DNA of 64,000 nucleotides from Maratus speciosus. Its lineage: Eukaryota; Arthropoda; Arachnida; Araneae; Salticidae. Under the pieces are notes generated by a model. That model was not told where the DNA came from. It ran no database searches and was given only the letters and a program-made list of their open reading frames with translations. The stretch spans positions 310,001 through 374,000 of the forward strand of contig OZ010792.1 of the NCBI GenBank assembly GCA_963932465.1, written 5' to 3'. This document shows, piece after piece, positions 10,560 through 21,410 of this stretch. A program made the translations under genes and the position numbers. The number at the start of each line of letters is the position of its first letter. Position 1 is the first letter of the stretch.

Positions 10560-11460
10560 TTAGATGGTTCGAAACTGTTTTAGAACTCTCTCCAAGTTCA
10601 GCAGTAAGCTTCGGACGAGTCGGATTTATGCAGCTCTGGGAGGGACACTTAGGAGTTCCGTGGAAGGTGGTAGCTCCATTCTAAACCATTAATAATCATA
10701 AAATTCCGAATATTCCGATTGCACCCTTAAACAACTTGACAGGATGATCAAGAACCTCATCTCTGTATATTTCAGCATTCACAGTTGCACTGGTAAAAAT
10801 ATGTCGGTCACTGCGGCCATTCAAAATGATGTCCCTCCATACCATGATTCCACGACCTTTGTATCGATGCCTTTCACGGATGTTTCCAGACTTATTGCGT
10901 GTGATTTTCTCCCTCCATATGGTAACACGTCTGCAGTAACTCTCTCAACAAAATCGGGATTCATCGGTAAAGAGAACTCGGCTCCAGTCCATGGTACTCC
11001 AATGACGATGATCTCTGCACCACTTTAACCGGGCGCATTTCGCTACCGGAGTTAGTGAGACACAAATCATGGGTTTCTTTGCATGCAGCCTGTCACTCAC
11101 AGTAAACCAGGATAGCCGAGTTCTTGTTGCTGCAGCAAACTCCCTACAATCTGAATTGACGTCAATTGCCTATTTCTTTTAGCATTCGTTGGCAAATTAT
11201 AGTCCTGAGAGCCTATTGTGGTGCGTTTTCTACCTTGACCTGGTTGTTTGTGGACATTATACCAGTGTCTTTAAACCGTTTCCGGATTCTTGACATGGCG
11301 CTTTTGGCTATTTTTAAGTCTTTACAGAACCCTAAGAGTGTCTGTCCTGCTTCCATTCTCCCTATAGCACGCAGTTTATCAAAATCGGTCAAATATCTTC
11401 TGGACAACATATTCCACCTACTAGAAGTTAAAGTTTTACCTAATTACACGTACAGTCCTT
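10560..11460 (-). pseudogene. Tc1/mariner-family transposase fossil
   Basis: The minus-strand frame 11213-11410 is a 65-residue N-terminal DNA-binding helix-turn-helix of Tc1 type: LTDFDKLRAIGRMEAGQT, then FCKDLKIAKSAMSRIRKRF. Further down the minus strand, to about 10560, frameshifted pieces match the catalytic half. An EFSLPMNPDF-like piece corresponds to the SDES region, VLPYGGRKSH and VVESWYGGTSF follow. No full frame remains and no clear TIRs were found. It is nested in the hAT-like element. The plus-strand frames here (10744-11028, 11166-11462) are shadows. Confidence 0.75.
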
Positions 11461-12180
11461 AAAAATAGACTTCAAATTACCCACGTGCGCTCCTTTTCAC
11501 ACGTGAACCGAAAGAACGGGCTGAGGCTGAAAAATTTGCATACATTTCTGTAGCGAATGTTAATCCCATTGAACTTCGTGATAACGTCGACATTGAGTTA
11601 CCTTTCTGGAAGTTCCCTTAATAGAATTAACATAAACACCTTTTTATGGTTATTCTATTAATTTTTCTCGCCAGTATATTTTGAAAGTGGTAACAAATAA
11701 CCAGTCCAAAAATAAAGTTACTTTTATTAATTGCAGGCAGCAGATTTAAAGTAATTGTTAATATTGTCCGCTATAAAGTGAACAAAGGCAAGGGTCACGA
11801 AACTCAACCAATGTACCGTTGTTGCGTTCGTATAAACTCGTTCTTTCCCAAAAGTGTCGACAACAGAACCCCATCGAAGTCCAAAAGAAGTTTTACGTTT
11901 AATCTAGTTACAGTAAATTTGTGTAAACGGAATAGCAGGTATACTTGCATAGTTATCCTTTCGTCTCGGGACAATAAAATATTTTTGTTTATGAGAGGAT
12001 TCCGTGTTTTCAGAAAACCTGCCAAGAAGGATTCATAATTGGAACAAGTTTCATTTCAGATAGGTTTCAAACGTTAGCAAGCACAAATACATAGTGTTGT
12101 TTTCGTTGAACCTTGAATTGTTTTCCTTTGAGATAGGTGATCTTCACATAGATTTATGCTCTTCAGAGGTTGTGTTATAG
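11461..12180. other. Unassigned interior of hAT-like composite
   Basis: No gene seen. Overlapping open frames on both strands at 11778-12038 have no recognisable domain, and parts resemble the subterminal repeats (aaacggaatagcaggt). Confidence 0.4.
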
Positions 12181-12472
12181 CAGCGATTTCCAACCTGGGG
12201 TAGCGTAACCCTGGGGGTACGTGACGGGTCTGCTGGGGGTATGTGAAAATATTATCGGTAATGGCGGAAGTCGCAAAAATGTTAGGAATATCAATGTAAT
12301 TTGCATCGATTTATTATATGGTTGTGATAAGAAGATTACTAATGAAAATAAGCATGTTTACGTTATCTCCTTGAGTGGAGGGGGGAGGGGGGCGTGTTTA
12401 TGAGAAATGGGGGTACTCCGAAATGAAAAACCTAAGAAAGGGGTACTTGAAAGAAAAAAGTTTGGGAAGTGC
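12181..12472. mobile_element. Small hAT MITE, degenerate
   Basis: The left end is cagcgatttccaacctgggg followed by gggggtacgtga. The right end is ggggtacttgaaagaaaaaa, then gtttgggaag. This is the pattern of hAT MITEs with CAGCGGTTCTCAACC-like TIRs. The right terminus is damaged and no TSD could be fixed. Confidence 0.5.
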
Positions 12473-12479
12473 GTACGTT

Positions 12480-12665
12480 TTAGCACTTTTAAGATATACT
12501 GTGAAAACGGAAAGTATTTATAACGGAAACCTGCCTAAAACGGAAAAGTTCATAGTCCCGAAGAAAAACATACCTTTGAATTATACCTTCTAAGACGAAC
12601 ACCTCTCTAAAGCGGAATTTTTATACATCCTTTGTGATTCTGTCTTAGCAGGTATCCATGATTCA
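12480..12665. repeat. Subterminal degenerate repeats of hAT-like element (right)
   Basis: Contains gtgaaaacggaaagtattta, cctgcctaaaacggaaaagt, ctctctaaagcggaattttt and ctgtcttagcaggt. These match the left-end repeats at 7890-8440 and those at 32460-32690. Confidence 0.55.
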
Positions 12666-12745
12666 GTAAACCAGGTCTACTTTCGGGGGGGGGGGGAGTC
12701 CGGACCTCCTGGACCCCCCCCCTTGGCTACGCCACTGCTTCTAAT

Positions 12746-13477
12746 ATTAATTTCGCACATGTCATGCAATCTTCTTAATGCATTTAAATTTGAACAATTT
12801 TCAACTGGTTCCATATTTAATAAATTAGTCATGTGTTTATTAATAATAACATCAACCTTACCAAAACGGTCCTTTAATAAATCGATACAAGTATCATAAT
12901 TTTGTTCTGTCAATGGAAACCCTTCTACCACATTATATGCCCGATTACATAACAAGGACTTTAGATTCATAATTTTTTCTATCTTAGATAGTGATTTATT
13001 CTGGTGTATCGATGTTTCAAAATAGTTAAAAAATTCGACCCATTCTTCGATTTCACCAGAAAATTTTGGAACATTTAATTTAGGCAATTTCATGGCAGAA
13101 CTCGTTTCTGTTCCACTGGCAGAACTATTCAATGGATTTACATAACTAGTTGCTATCATAGAAACATTGTCTTTTTTACATTTACTTAATCTATTTTTAA
13201 TTTTAAATTTAGCACTGATCAATTGATCTGTGTGCTTTTCGCTACTAGCAATGTCCTTTTCATATTCTTTTAAGTCTGATATTTGAGCTTCAATATCACG
13301 ATTCAAACTTTGGAAAGTCGTTTCTTTTAAGAAAAATATTTCTTGAAGCTCTAATAATTCATCGGTTTTCGTATTATCAATATCATCACTTAATAAAGTT
13401 TCTAATTTTGTAATTAATTTCGTGAAACTCGTTCGTTCAACAGAACGTTTTGCTTTCAGTTTTTCAAGACTTTCCAT
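12746..13477 (-). pseudogene. BEL/Pao gag N-terminal half (DUF1759)
   Basis: Starts at the ATG complement at 13475-13477, about 250 bp inside the 5' LTR. The first ~110 residues are coiled-coil-like (LEKLKAKRSVERTSFTKLI and following). From about residue 130 the DUF1759 signature appears: KLPKLNVPKFSGEIEEW, FNYFETSIHQN, IEKIMNLKSLLCNRAYNVV and CIDLLKDRFG. The open frame runs on into the hAT-like insertion down to 12677, adding a spurious glycine/proline-rich tail from the G-run. The real continuation is 7357-7806. Confidence 0.9.
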
Positions 13478-13729
13478 TTCAAATAAAGAATAATTCTTAT
13501 TTTAAAATATAAACAATTCATATATAATGAAAAAATATTTCCTTACCTGTTAATTCCAGGTAATGTAGATGTCATGTTGTAATCCAAATGCCACAGTAGT
13601 AATTCCAAATATCACAGATTGAAAGATAAAGAACAGATGAAAATCACGTTAATCGCAAATCACTTTTACAATAGTTCACAGTTCTTCCCAAAAAAATGTA
13701 TCGCGGGTTATTAGGCACCCAAAAAATAT
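13478..13729 (-). promoter_or_regulatory. BEL/Pao 5' leader with possible primer-binding site
   Basis: The leader between the 5' LTR and gag. On the minus strand TGGGTGCCTAATAACCCG (13704-13721) begins with TGG, as a primer-binding site complementary to a tRNA 3' CCA end would. It lies 8 nt inside the LTR, somewhat far. I cannot name the tRNA. Confidence 0.4.
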
Positions 13730-14452
13730 TGTTGGCGCCGATAATTCAAATGTCAAATAAATCACAAAATCCAAGTGAGGTGGGAGAGTGATTAGAGATT
13801 AAATAGTTTATTAATAAAAATGAAATAGTATATGTAAATTCCATGCATCATTAGAAGTTAATCATTAATCCTATGGTTCCGTAATAGTACAATTCTTTGT
13901 ATTTAACAGAGCCAAGTTACGTGTTCGCTGCTTGGTTGCTGAGTCAAGACTGACCTTTTCCTAAAAGTTACATATTATACAAAATAAACATCAAAATAAA
14001 AATTACAATATGCTAGTTATAAATCTTCTGCAATTATTTCAATAATAATATCATAAACCACATTAAATTAGCTATAAATTATTATAAATAGCTATAATAT
14101 TCATTTAAATGACATCAAATACTTATAAAAATAATAAATCTATTTAAATGATACCAAAATAAATATAACTCATAAAGTTATATCAAGAAATCACAAAGTC
14201 ATTAAATTACTAATAAATCATCATCAAGAATTCAAAATTATTATAAAAGCGAATAAATCTATATTACATGACCTTGAAATCATAATATTACTCATAAATA
14301 CTGATCAAGAGCCAGGATTATAAAGAAATTAGATTTTCTGTCAGAAGAAATCAATCAGTTTTATAATTATGTTTCATAATATAAAAGATAAACAGACTTA
14401 AATTATAAACAATAAATTTGATTTCTTCATCAAGGGCATTTACGCCGAAACA
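13730..14452 (-). repeat. 5' LTR of BEL/Pao element
   Basis: A 723-bp direct repeat of 1903-2622 with about ten differences (for example gagatggg versus gaggtggg). It is followed by the TSD ctcat at 14453-14457. The promoter and transcription start of the element should lie in here. Confidence 0.9.
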
Positions 14453-14457
14453 CTCAT

Positions 14458-14720
14458 AATTATTTTATATTTATAATTATATACTTATTATTCTTTAGAT
14501 CAAACTCAAGGGATCATTTAAACAAAAACTATTTGTAATTACACTTTTGGATTAGTACAGTAAGTTTTATTCTCAAAAATATATTTTAATAAATTTTAGC
14601 ATAATGGTTTTTCTTTTAATACAAGTTTTAAAGTACAAGCTATATTAGCCAAAAAAATTGAAAAACTATGCTTCACTCACAATTATTTTACATTAAATTT
14701 AAGGTAAAATTATTTCTAGT
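14458..14720. repeat. AT-rich tandem array (right part)
   Basis: Continues the array of 1041-1900 after the BEL/Pao insertion: cataattattttatatttat, aaacaaaaactatttgtaat, gattagtacagtaagtttta, and the next marker tatgcttcactcac at about 14668. Confidence 0.75.
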
Positions 14721-15586
14721 AATGAACATAACAAAACTGAAAAAAAAAATACTAATAATACAATGCTAATATGCATTTAACAAAAATAGGTCTCTATTCT
14801 CGGCTGAATTACGGCGAAAACAACCCCAGAAAATCTGAAAGAATTCTAAAATGTTAGGGGCAGAATGCGAAATTATCCCTTCGTCGGCGCATTACGAGAA
14901 AGTCGTCCAATCCGACGAGGGCAAAATACTGTCACTAATATCTCTTTCAGCCTCTAGTCCTTTTAGTTTCTTTTGTCGTTGATCGGAACGTTCTTCGAAT
15001 GGAACTTCTTTCCATTATTTCGTCTACAGTTTCAGCGGCACACCTTTGTCTTCTGCGTAAATTATGAACTCATTTTTGCAAAAATAATTAGCGAAAAGTT
15101 AACGATTTTTTCATCTCAGCGTGTCCCCTACTCCGATCAATGAATGAAATGTCGCATCATGAGACGCGTTTCATCGGCAAAATCATTGTAACATCATCAA
15201 AAAATCATCGTATTATAATCATAAGTAACTCAATTTTTGCGAGAAATACCACAACAAATAACGAAGCCGGCTAAAGTTAGGTTTACCAGGTTTGATTTTC
15301 TATACAAACCACTCGTTGCCATCGGCGAAGGAGAAATAACCGCTTTTCGCCGCCATGTACCCACCATCTTAGCGTTTTATATACAAAATTAAAGTGAATT
15401 TCTGGCTTTGCTGTCAATGACTTTACATACGTCGCGAGCTCTTCTGCATCATATACCATTTATTCATTAGGAACATTCCAGTACTGTACAAAATAATACC
15501 ATGAAGGGAGGCCTAGAATGAATACAAGGTTCTGGGCCTCTCTTCAGCTTGACCGTGCACTACTGAGAACAGCCGTAAATTATAAT
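14721..15586. other. Intergenic, no gene seen
   Basis: No open frame of note. A short inverted repeat, ccttcgtcgg/ccgacgaggg (about 14879-14920), may be the end of a small element. Confidence 0.4.
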
Positions 15587-16245
15587 CTAGTATATAAAAA
15601 TGAAAATTTGTCTGTCTGTCTGTAATGCTATACAAATCTACAATTTGAAAGCCATAATTGTGAAATGTTATGTACATGTGTATTAAAACACGGGCGAGGC
15701 TACTAAAGCAATCCGGAATCGAAATAATTAATAGTTAACTTTTAATTAATAAAAAACCACAAATTTTTCAGTAATTTCCTATCAAATTTAAACACTTTTA
15801 GTTATAGCAACTGTCAACAATTAAAAATTCACAATAAAATTCTTACCACAACAATTACCTTTCTATTGGAAGACGCATTGCATATTACGTACGCCACGCC
15901 GCAATACTAAGAAGCTTTAGCTGGTATTACGATAATTCTTTTACCTCACATGCAAATAATTCGCGATTATTTAATTGCGCTTAATTATTACAATTTTTTA
16001 AAAATAAAAAAACACAGTTTATCGCAAACATCAACAAAACTTTTTATTCTATTTATTATTTATTCCTTTATTCCAAAGATATCGTTTTATCATCTGCTGC
16101 CGTAGTAACATGTTAAATTAAATTTCATGAAAAAAGGCACAGTAGTAGAAAACTATTTTACTAAATCGAATAGTTATTTTTTATTTTGGTTTTAGAATTA
16201 AATTCATGAACTCCCATGCATAGAACGGGTTAAATAGCTAGTTAT
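15587..16245 (+). mobile_element. Helitron-like non-autonomous element (possible)
   Basis: Starts ctagtatataaaaatgaaaa followed by (tctg)n, a common 5' form of arthropod non-autonomous Helitron/Helentron elements, and reaches a CTAG-T at about 16240-16245. No coding. The exact 3' end is uncertain, because a hairpin-like gctgcgtccgctacgctggt follows at 16265. Confidence 0.4.
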
Positions 16246-17026
16246 TTATAATGCAACTGACAGGCTGCGTCCGCTACGCTGGTCGGTTTCTCCAAATGAA
16301 CCTTGAATCAAACGAAATAGATCGATGAATTTGACTCTGTGTCTTAAAGCAATACAGAACTTTACCTGAAATGTCCTTCTGTATCGCATCAAACTATACG
16401 AATGCCATTGCGCTATTATATTTTCTTATGTGTCAGACAAAATTTGGACTGTTAAGGACAAACTCTTTTAGTTGATCATTTACTGTAAGATTTGTTAAGA
16501 AGGATATACACACTAAAATCACCCCTAAAAATTATCTAACTAAGAGCACAAATCATATCAAAATCAGTTTAGTAAAAATTTTTTTAAAAAGACTAATCTT
16601 TCATAATCCGACTCACTTGCTAATAGAACCCCCCCCCCCCACACACACACACACAATTCTATAACTAAGCAAGAAAAGTCACTTAACTAACAAGTCACAT
16701 CAAAATCCAATCCGCAGACCTTTTACAAAAAGTCATAATCGAGTCATCATCTTTCATAATCGAGTACATCGGATTATAGAACTTCCCCATAATTCTATAA
16801 CTGAGCAACGTAGAACGACATGTTATATACTAAAATCTTCCCTGAAAAATTATTTAACTAACAGTGTAGTTCCCACCAAAATCCATTCAGCAGAACTCAA
16901 GTTATAAGCGGTCAGAATGAAATTACCATTTGCATTTTATATATATAATAGATTTTTAAAATGTGCTAAACTAAATCACTGTCACCTTATTAATTATGTT
17001 TATTTTATATTGTTCTATGTACACAG
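16246..17026 (+). other. Probable last intron of the sulfotransferase gene
   Basis: Precedes the 3' splice site at 17025-17026 (tgttctatgtacacag). Contains a (C)n(CA)n run at about 16628-16655 and a degenerate tandem repeat: aattctataactaagca near 16655 and aattctataactgagca near 16791. No earlier sulfotransferase exon is recognisable in the window, so the upstream exons lie outside it or are absent. Confidence 0.5.
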
Positions 17027-17665
17027 GTCCCATGGTCAAAAGAAGCAAAATACATTTACGTGGCAAGAAACCCAAAAGACTGCTGCCTGTCTTTTTACCA
17101 TCACGTGCGCGAAATACCGACTTATCAGTTTTCAGACCTTACTTTCGACGAGTTTTTCGAGTTGTTCATGACAGGAAAAATTGAATTCGGTGACTACTTC
17201 GTTCACTTGCTGTCTTGGTACAACCAGAAACACAGACCGAATGTTTTTTTCACAACGTACGAAGAAATGAAACACGACTTAAAAAATGTTGTTTTGAAAG
17301 TTGCCGAATTTCTTCAAAAAGGCGATGCTCTGTATTTGAAAGAAAATTCACACGTTCTTGAAAAGATACTTCATAACTGCAGCTTTGAAGAAATGAAGTT
17401 CTTGAACAAAATTATAAATAGATTGTATAGCAACACAGAAGAGATGCTGAACGATCCAGACTTACCTAAAGGAAGAAAACATATTCTAAACTACATTGAA
17501 GAGCTGCCGTCGAAGGTAAAACAAAAGATCCATTTTATCCGAAAGGGAGAATCTGGAGGGTGGAGAAAAGTATTCACAGAAGATCAAAACAAAAGAATGA
17601 ATGAAAAAATTGAGATGATAAGACACTGCGCAGATGTGATGCCAGTTTGGGAAAATATATTATGA
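17027..17665 (+). CDS. Cytosolic sulfotransferase, last coding exon (partial)
   Basis: The exon begins after the acceptor tgttctatgtacacag at 17026. Read from there it gives VPWSKEAKYIYVARNPKDCC, then SFYHHVREIPTYQF, about 212 codons to the TGA at 17663-17665. This is the C-terminal half of Sulfotransfer_1. The VARNPKD segment supplies PAPS 3'-phosphate binding residues. FEFLMTGK-like positions follow, then FFTTYEEMKHDLKN (the conserved YE-M), and FIRKGESGGWRKVFTEDQN, the RKGxxGxWK PAPS-binding motif. The family moves sulfate from PAPS to phenols, steroids or amines in the cytosol. The N-terminal P-loop-like KTGTTW exon is not in the window. The frame is uninterrupted, so the exon is probably part of a functional gene, but it could be an orphan exon. 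Confidence 0.88.
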   Translation, partial: VPWSKEAKYIYVARNPKDCCLSFYHHVREIPTYQFSDLTFDEFFELFMTGKIEFGDYFVHLLSWYNQKHRPNVFFTTYEEMKHDLKNVVLKVAEFLQKGDALYLKENSHVLEKILHNCSFEEMKFLNKIINRLYSNTEEMLNDPDLPKGRKHILNYIEELPSKVKQKIHFIRKGESGGWRKVFTEDQNKRMNEKIEMIRHCADVMPVWENIL

Positions 17666-18039
17666 AGCCCCTGTGCTGTGCAAAACGTTTAGTTTCTCTT
17701 TTGAACACTAGGTGACGTTATCGACTATATTTTATATCATTCTGTCATATTCTCTTGAGTCAGCCAATGAAAAATAGCAAAGAGCACAACCTTTTAGCCG
17801 TAGCATTACCAGATTACTGATTTTTTAAAAATTAAAATACCTACAGCCTTTTCCAAATAGTAATTTTTGCTTGATTTAGTGACTGAAATTCTGCGATTAA
17901 ATAAATCGAAGATTATTACGAGGAAAAGTTGGCTGATATTTTTTATCAAAACATTCCCCAATCTGGCCACACTGTTTATAGAGTGTCTGCAGCAAAACCA
18001 TCCGCAAAATTAAAAAAACATAATATGTAAGAAAATAGA
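17666..18039 (+). other. Sulfotransferase 3' UTR and downstream
   Basis: Non-coding after the stop. A canonical AATAAA at 17900-17905 is the likely polyadenylation signal. No other gene seen. Confidence 0.45.
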
Positions 18040-18640
18040 TCCAATAGAACCAAATCAATTATCAGGGGTATATGAAATACCTCTCAAAAAAGAAGATGGA
18101 GCAGTACAATTTTATATAGGAATGACAAAGAGAAAGCTCAACACTAGGATCAAAGAACATATAGCAGACATCAAATACAGACATCATAGCAGACATCAAA
18201 ACTACAGCTTTAGCCAGCCTATATAACAAAGAACCTTTACAAATTAATTTTAAAAATAGTAGAATAATTTATCCATCAAGATTTTATTTAGCATCCATTA
18301 TCCGAGAATCAATAGAGATCTATCTTATTACGCAGTAAGAATATATGCGATGATTCCGCCTCCATGGAGCTTCCTAAAATTTGGAAAGAGGTGCTCTACA
18401 GAATAATGAAACAATAATATAAAATAATTCAAGTTCACAAATATCCATTTTTAATATTGCAGTTAATTTCATTATGCTTGTGTTCGCTTGATTTTTGTTT
18501 ACTTGTTTTTCAACTTAAAATACTTTGTGAAAATATTGTATTATTTTAATTCTTGAGAATGTTGCCGTCGGATGCAATGTGAATGTGAATAAATAAATGT
18601 ATTTTTTGCCTTTTAAATTTATTTTTACCACTTATAGCAA
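18040..18640 (+). pseudogene. Penelope-like element 3' fragment with GIY-YIG domain
   Basis: Plus-strand translation from about 18063 gives LSGVYEIPLKKEDGAVQFYI followed by GMTKRKLNTRIKEH. This is a GIY-YIG endonuclease core (GVY, YIG, R and RIKEH) as found at the C-terminus of Penelope-type elements. A ~25-bp duplication (atagcagacatcaaa twice, about 18160-18200) shifts the frame. The sequence then resumes as TALASLYNKEPLQINF and RIIYPSRFYLASIIRESIEI, typical of the domain's end. A PKIWKE-like tail and 3' UTR follow to about 18640, shared with 9060-9540. The reverse transcriptase part is absent. In the family this nuclease nicks target DNA. Confidence 0.75.
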
Positions 18641-18686
18641 ATATTAAGTACTTAATATATATATATCAACACAAAACTTTTGTTAA

Positions 18687-18885
18687 CCCCTTGAGGGGCA
18701 CCGGTATTATATACCACCTACGATTAATGAAGTTTTACACCAGAAAAATTTTAATAAATTTTACTTTACTAACTTTGGTGGAAAAAACCCGTAAAATTGC
18801 TTTTACTTATTTTGAAATAGAATTTTTCAAAGATTCCGGTGGAAATTCAGCCTTTCACAAACGTAATTGCTTGCCCCTCAAGATG
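18687..18885. mobile_element. piggyBac-type MITE (TTAA)
   Basis: 199 bp between TTAA at 18683-18686 and 18886-18889. Ends ccccttgaggggca and, at the right, ttgcccctcaagatg, are inverted. A palindrome, ggtattatatacc, lies 16 nt from the left end (18703-18715). A 67-codon frame across it is not a gene. Confidence 0.8.
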
Positions 18886-20065
18886 TTAAAATGAACTTTA
18901 AAATTTACTTTATAGAATGAATTGGAAAAGTGGCTATTTGTTTCAGCACTGCAAAATACATTTTTTTTTTTTTTTTTTTTTTTTTTTTGTGGGAGGGGTT
19001 AATTTTATATTTAAAATTGTTCAATTTTTTGACTTAAATATAATTTTTTTGTGTTCTTAAAAATTACAATTTTCGAAAAATGAAACGGTCGTTTTCCTCC
19101 AATATCCTTGTGGTATTAGTTCAAAATTTTGTAAAAATCCAAACTCATTTTTTGAACGTAGGGGAGATATGCTACACTTTTTGTAAATAATTTTTTATAG
19201 GCTTTAGAAAGCTTTTTTTAAACTACTTTTTTGTGTTTTCTTATAAAATAACGTTTTATTTATTTATTAAAAATATAATGAATTAAAAAAATAAATCCCG
19301 ATAATTTTGAATGATTACTATTGTATCAAACCGCCCCATTACTGAGGAGGATTGATACCCTTGCAAGGCAGATTTGATATAATATACTGTTATATAAATT
19401 GAAAAAAATAATGTAGACAATTCAATTTATGTGTCATACAGGTTTTTTTTATAATAAATCTTGAAATATTTTAGTAAAATTTAAAAACATATGACATTGA
19501 CATATGTTTATTAAAAAAAATAATAATAAATAACAGTTCTATTAACACGTGTTAGAAAATAAAGAAAAAAAAACAGACCTTGCTGCAAAGAAAAAGTGTG
19601 TGAACGTTGCTGATTTATAAACAATTTAACATAAATTTAGCACATTTAAGTTATCTTTAAAAGAAAACTAATAACACTATCCTTTTGATAAGTAAAGTCG
19701 GGCGGATTTAATGTTTTTTTTTTTTTCAATTTGTCCGTCTTCAATTGTAGAAACATCTCCTATTTTAGGCCATTTATACATTTTTCCTTCTACGAGACGA
19801 GGAAAGCAAATTAACTATCCATCATCACACTGCTTTTCTATGTAACCTACATAATGTCAAACAGTCTTTTAGTAGAAAAGGTCATGATAATCCACGAATT
19901 AGCCCAAATTGGATTGTATAAATCAGCATCATCATTATCAGAAGAATGTATCATTTCTCCCTATCATGCCTTATTGGATTTTCAATCACTCTGTACAAAT
20001 GCAGTTTCAAAATGGCAGTCTACTTCCCAGTAAAACTAACACTAACAATGCACTTTATAAATCAT
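18886..20065. other. AT-rich intergenic, no gene seen
   Basis: Includes a run of about 28 T at 18961-18988. No frames above 60 codons and no recognisable repeats. Confidence 0.5.
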
Positions 20066-20698
20066 AAAAAGCACAAAATATTAAACAAAAACATAATTTG
20101 CTGAACAAATTAAAAAATATATATATTTCCTTCATTTAAACCCGAGAAGGAACAGATATTAAGATATTTCATTCAGTTAGTTCTACAATTAATGTTAAAT
20201 TTTTGTAGCAAATTAGTTAAACCAAGTGAACATTAAAAAGTAAAAATGAAATTCATACAATATGATACTTAAACATCCTAAAAAAACTATATTCCGTTCA
20301 AACAAAATCGACATAAATCATAGACATTTTCCAAATTTAAATTGCAAATATTTGTATTGCTGATTTTGTATTATGTTTACGGTTGGTGAAAACAAATGAA
20401 AACAAAACATCTAAAATACAAACCTTCCAAAAAAAATCTAAGATTTATTTAGATTTCGTTTGAACGGAATATAACTTTTTAGGGTGTTTAAGTATCATAT
20501 TGTTTGAATTTCATTTTTATTTTTTAACGTTCACTTGATTTAACTAATTTGTTACAAAAATTTAACATTAATTGTAGAACTAACTAAATGAAATATCTTA
20601 ATATCTGTCCCTTCTTGGGCTTAAATAATGTAGGAGATAATTTTTTTTTTTTATTTGTTCGGCAAATTATGTTTTTGTTTAATATTTCAAGTTTTTTA
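20066..20698. mobile_element. Long foldback (inverted-repeat) element
   Basis: The two halves are inverted copies with arms of roughly 250 bp. For example cgagaaggaacagatattaa at about 20142 pairs with the complement near 20600-20625. gatacttaaacatcctaaaa at about 20264 pairs with its complement near 20480. Outer ends are aaaaagcacaaaatattaaa and, at the right, aatatttcaagttttttaat. A transcript would form a long hairpin. No TSD fixed; superfamily unknown. Confidence 0.75.
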
Positions 20699-21141
20699 AT
20701 AACTACTGCATTCAGATGAACTCATTTAAAAATTAACTGGATGTATCATCATCAGGATTGATCTACAAAGTATCGCATCACAATTTGTGGTGTATTTACC
20801 AATATTTAATCCAAAATGTGTCATCAGAGCAGTAGTGCAAAGTTCGGACAAAAACTTACAGTCTGAGCATGAAAAATCTTCAATAAAAACAATTTTACTT
20901 AATTTTAGTTACCTCAATTTCCACTCTGGTACGCTATGAATGCAAAAATATCCTTAAATCTTGACTGCTAATATTATAACAACAGTGTAGTTATTAAAAA
21001 GTAAAACATGAAAAAAAAAAAAGGTTTACTTAAATTTTGCTAACCTATTTCCTGCCAGGGGCGATGTAAATGCAAGATGAAATTGTTACCTAAATTTAAC
21101 TTGCGGTGTTTATTTAGCATTAACATCAAGTCGTTTTTGGG

Positions 21142-21175
<34 letters not shown>

Positions 21176-21269
21176 AAAGACCTTGAGGAATAATTTTAGA
21201 CAAGCAGGAAGCAAGAATTCTGCTTTTTCAGAATTTAGTGTCGCCCACGATGAGAAAAAATTATTAATA
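20699..21269. other. AT-rich intergenic with (TA)n
   Basis: Contains a (TA)n microsatellite at about 21147-21171. The frames crossing it are not genes. Confidence 0.5.
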
Positions 21270-21410
21270 TAACTACGAGATGGAACCCGTCGAATTTTGA
21301 CGAAAAAATATTTAAGAAGGAATTGTTTCATTAATTTACAACAAACCTACAAAATTAGTTACAATAAAAAAATGCATCTTATAATTGTTAGTCTAACTCC
21401 AGTTTTATTT

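Larger units (their letters stand above)
7825..12737. mobile_element. hAT-like composite element (4.9 kb), TSD cttctaat
   Basis: Ends are cagtggcgtagccagg and, at the right, ccttggctacgccactg, i.e. a ~16-bp TIR. Perfect 8-bp TSDs cttctaat lie at 7817-7824 and 12738-12745. TIRs beginning CAGTGGCG with 8-bp TSDs point to the hAT superfamily. G- or C-runs sit just inside each end. No hAT transposase is visible. The interior holds degenerate subterminal repeats, a TTAA MITE, a Penelope 3' fragment, a Tc1 transposase fossil and a small hAT MITE. It interrupts the gag gene of the BEL/Pao element. Confidence 0.9.
1901..14452 (-). mobile_element. BEL/Pao LTR retrotransposon, nested and broken
   Basis: Minus-strand element with two ~720-bp LTRs and a 5-bp TSD, ctcat, at 1896-1900 and 14453-14457. 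The internal region reads gag, protease, RT/RNase H, integrase and DUF5641 in the BEL/Pao order (Belpaoviridae in virus taxonomy). By eye the two LTRs differ at roughly ten positions, so the insertion is fairly young. The body nevertheless carries frameshifts and two large insertions (3684-4127 and 7825-12737). Without these it would be about 7.2 kb, usual for the family. It is not functional as it stands. Confidence 0.92.

Noticed and set aside
10744..11462. Plus-strand frames in the Tc1 fossil
   Set aside because: The recognisable transposase motifs are on the minus strand.
11778..12038. 86-codon plus frame and its minus-strand partner
   Set aside because: No domain; partly built from hAT subterminal repeats.
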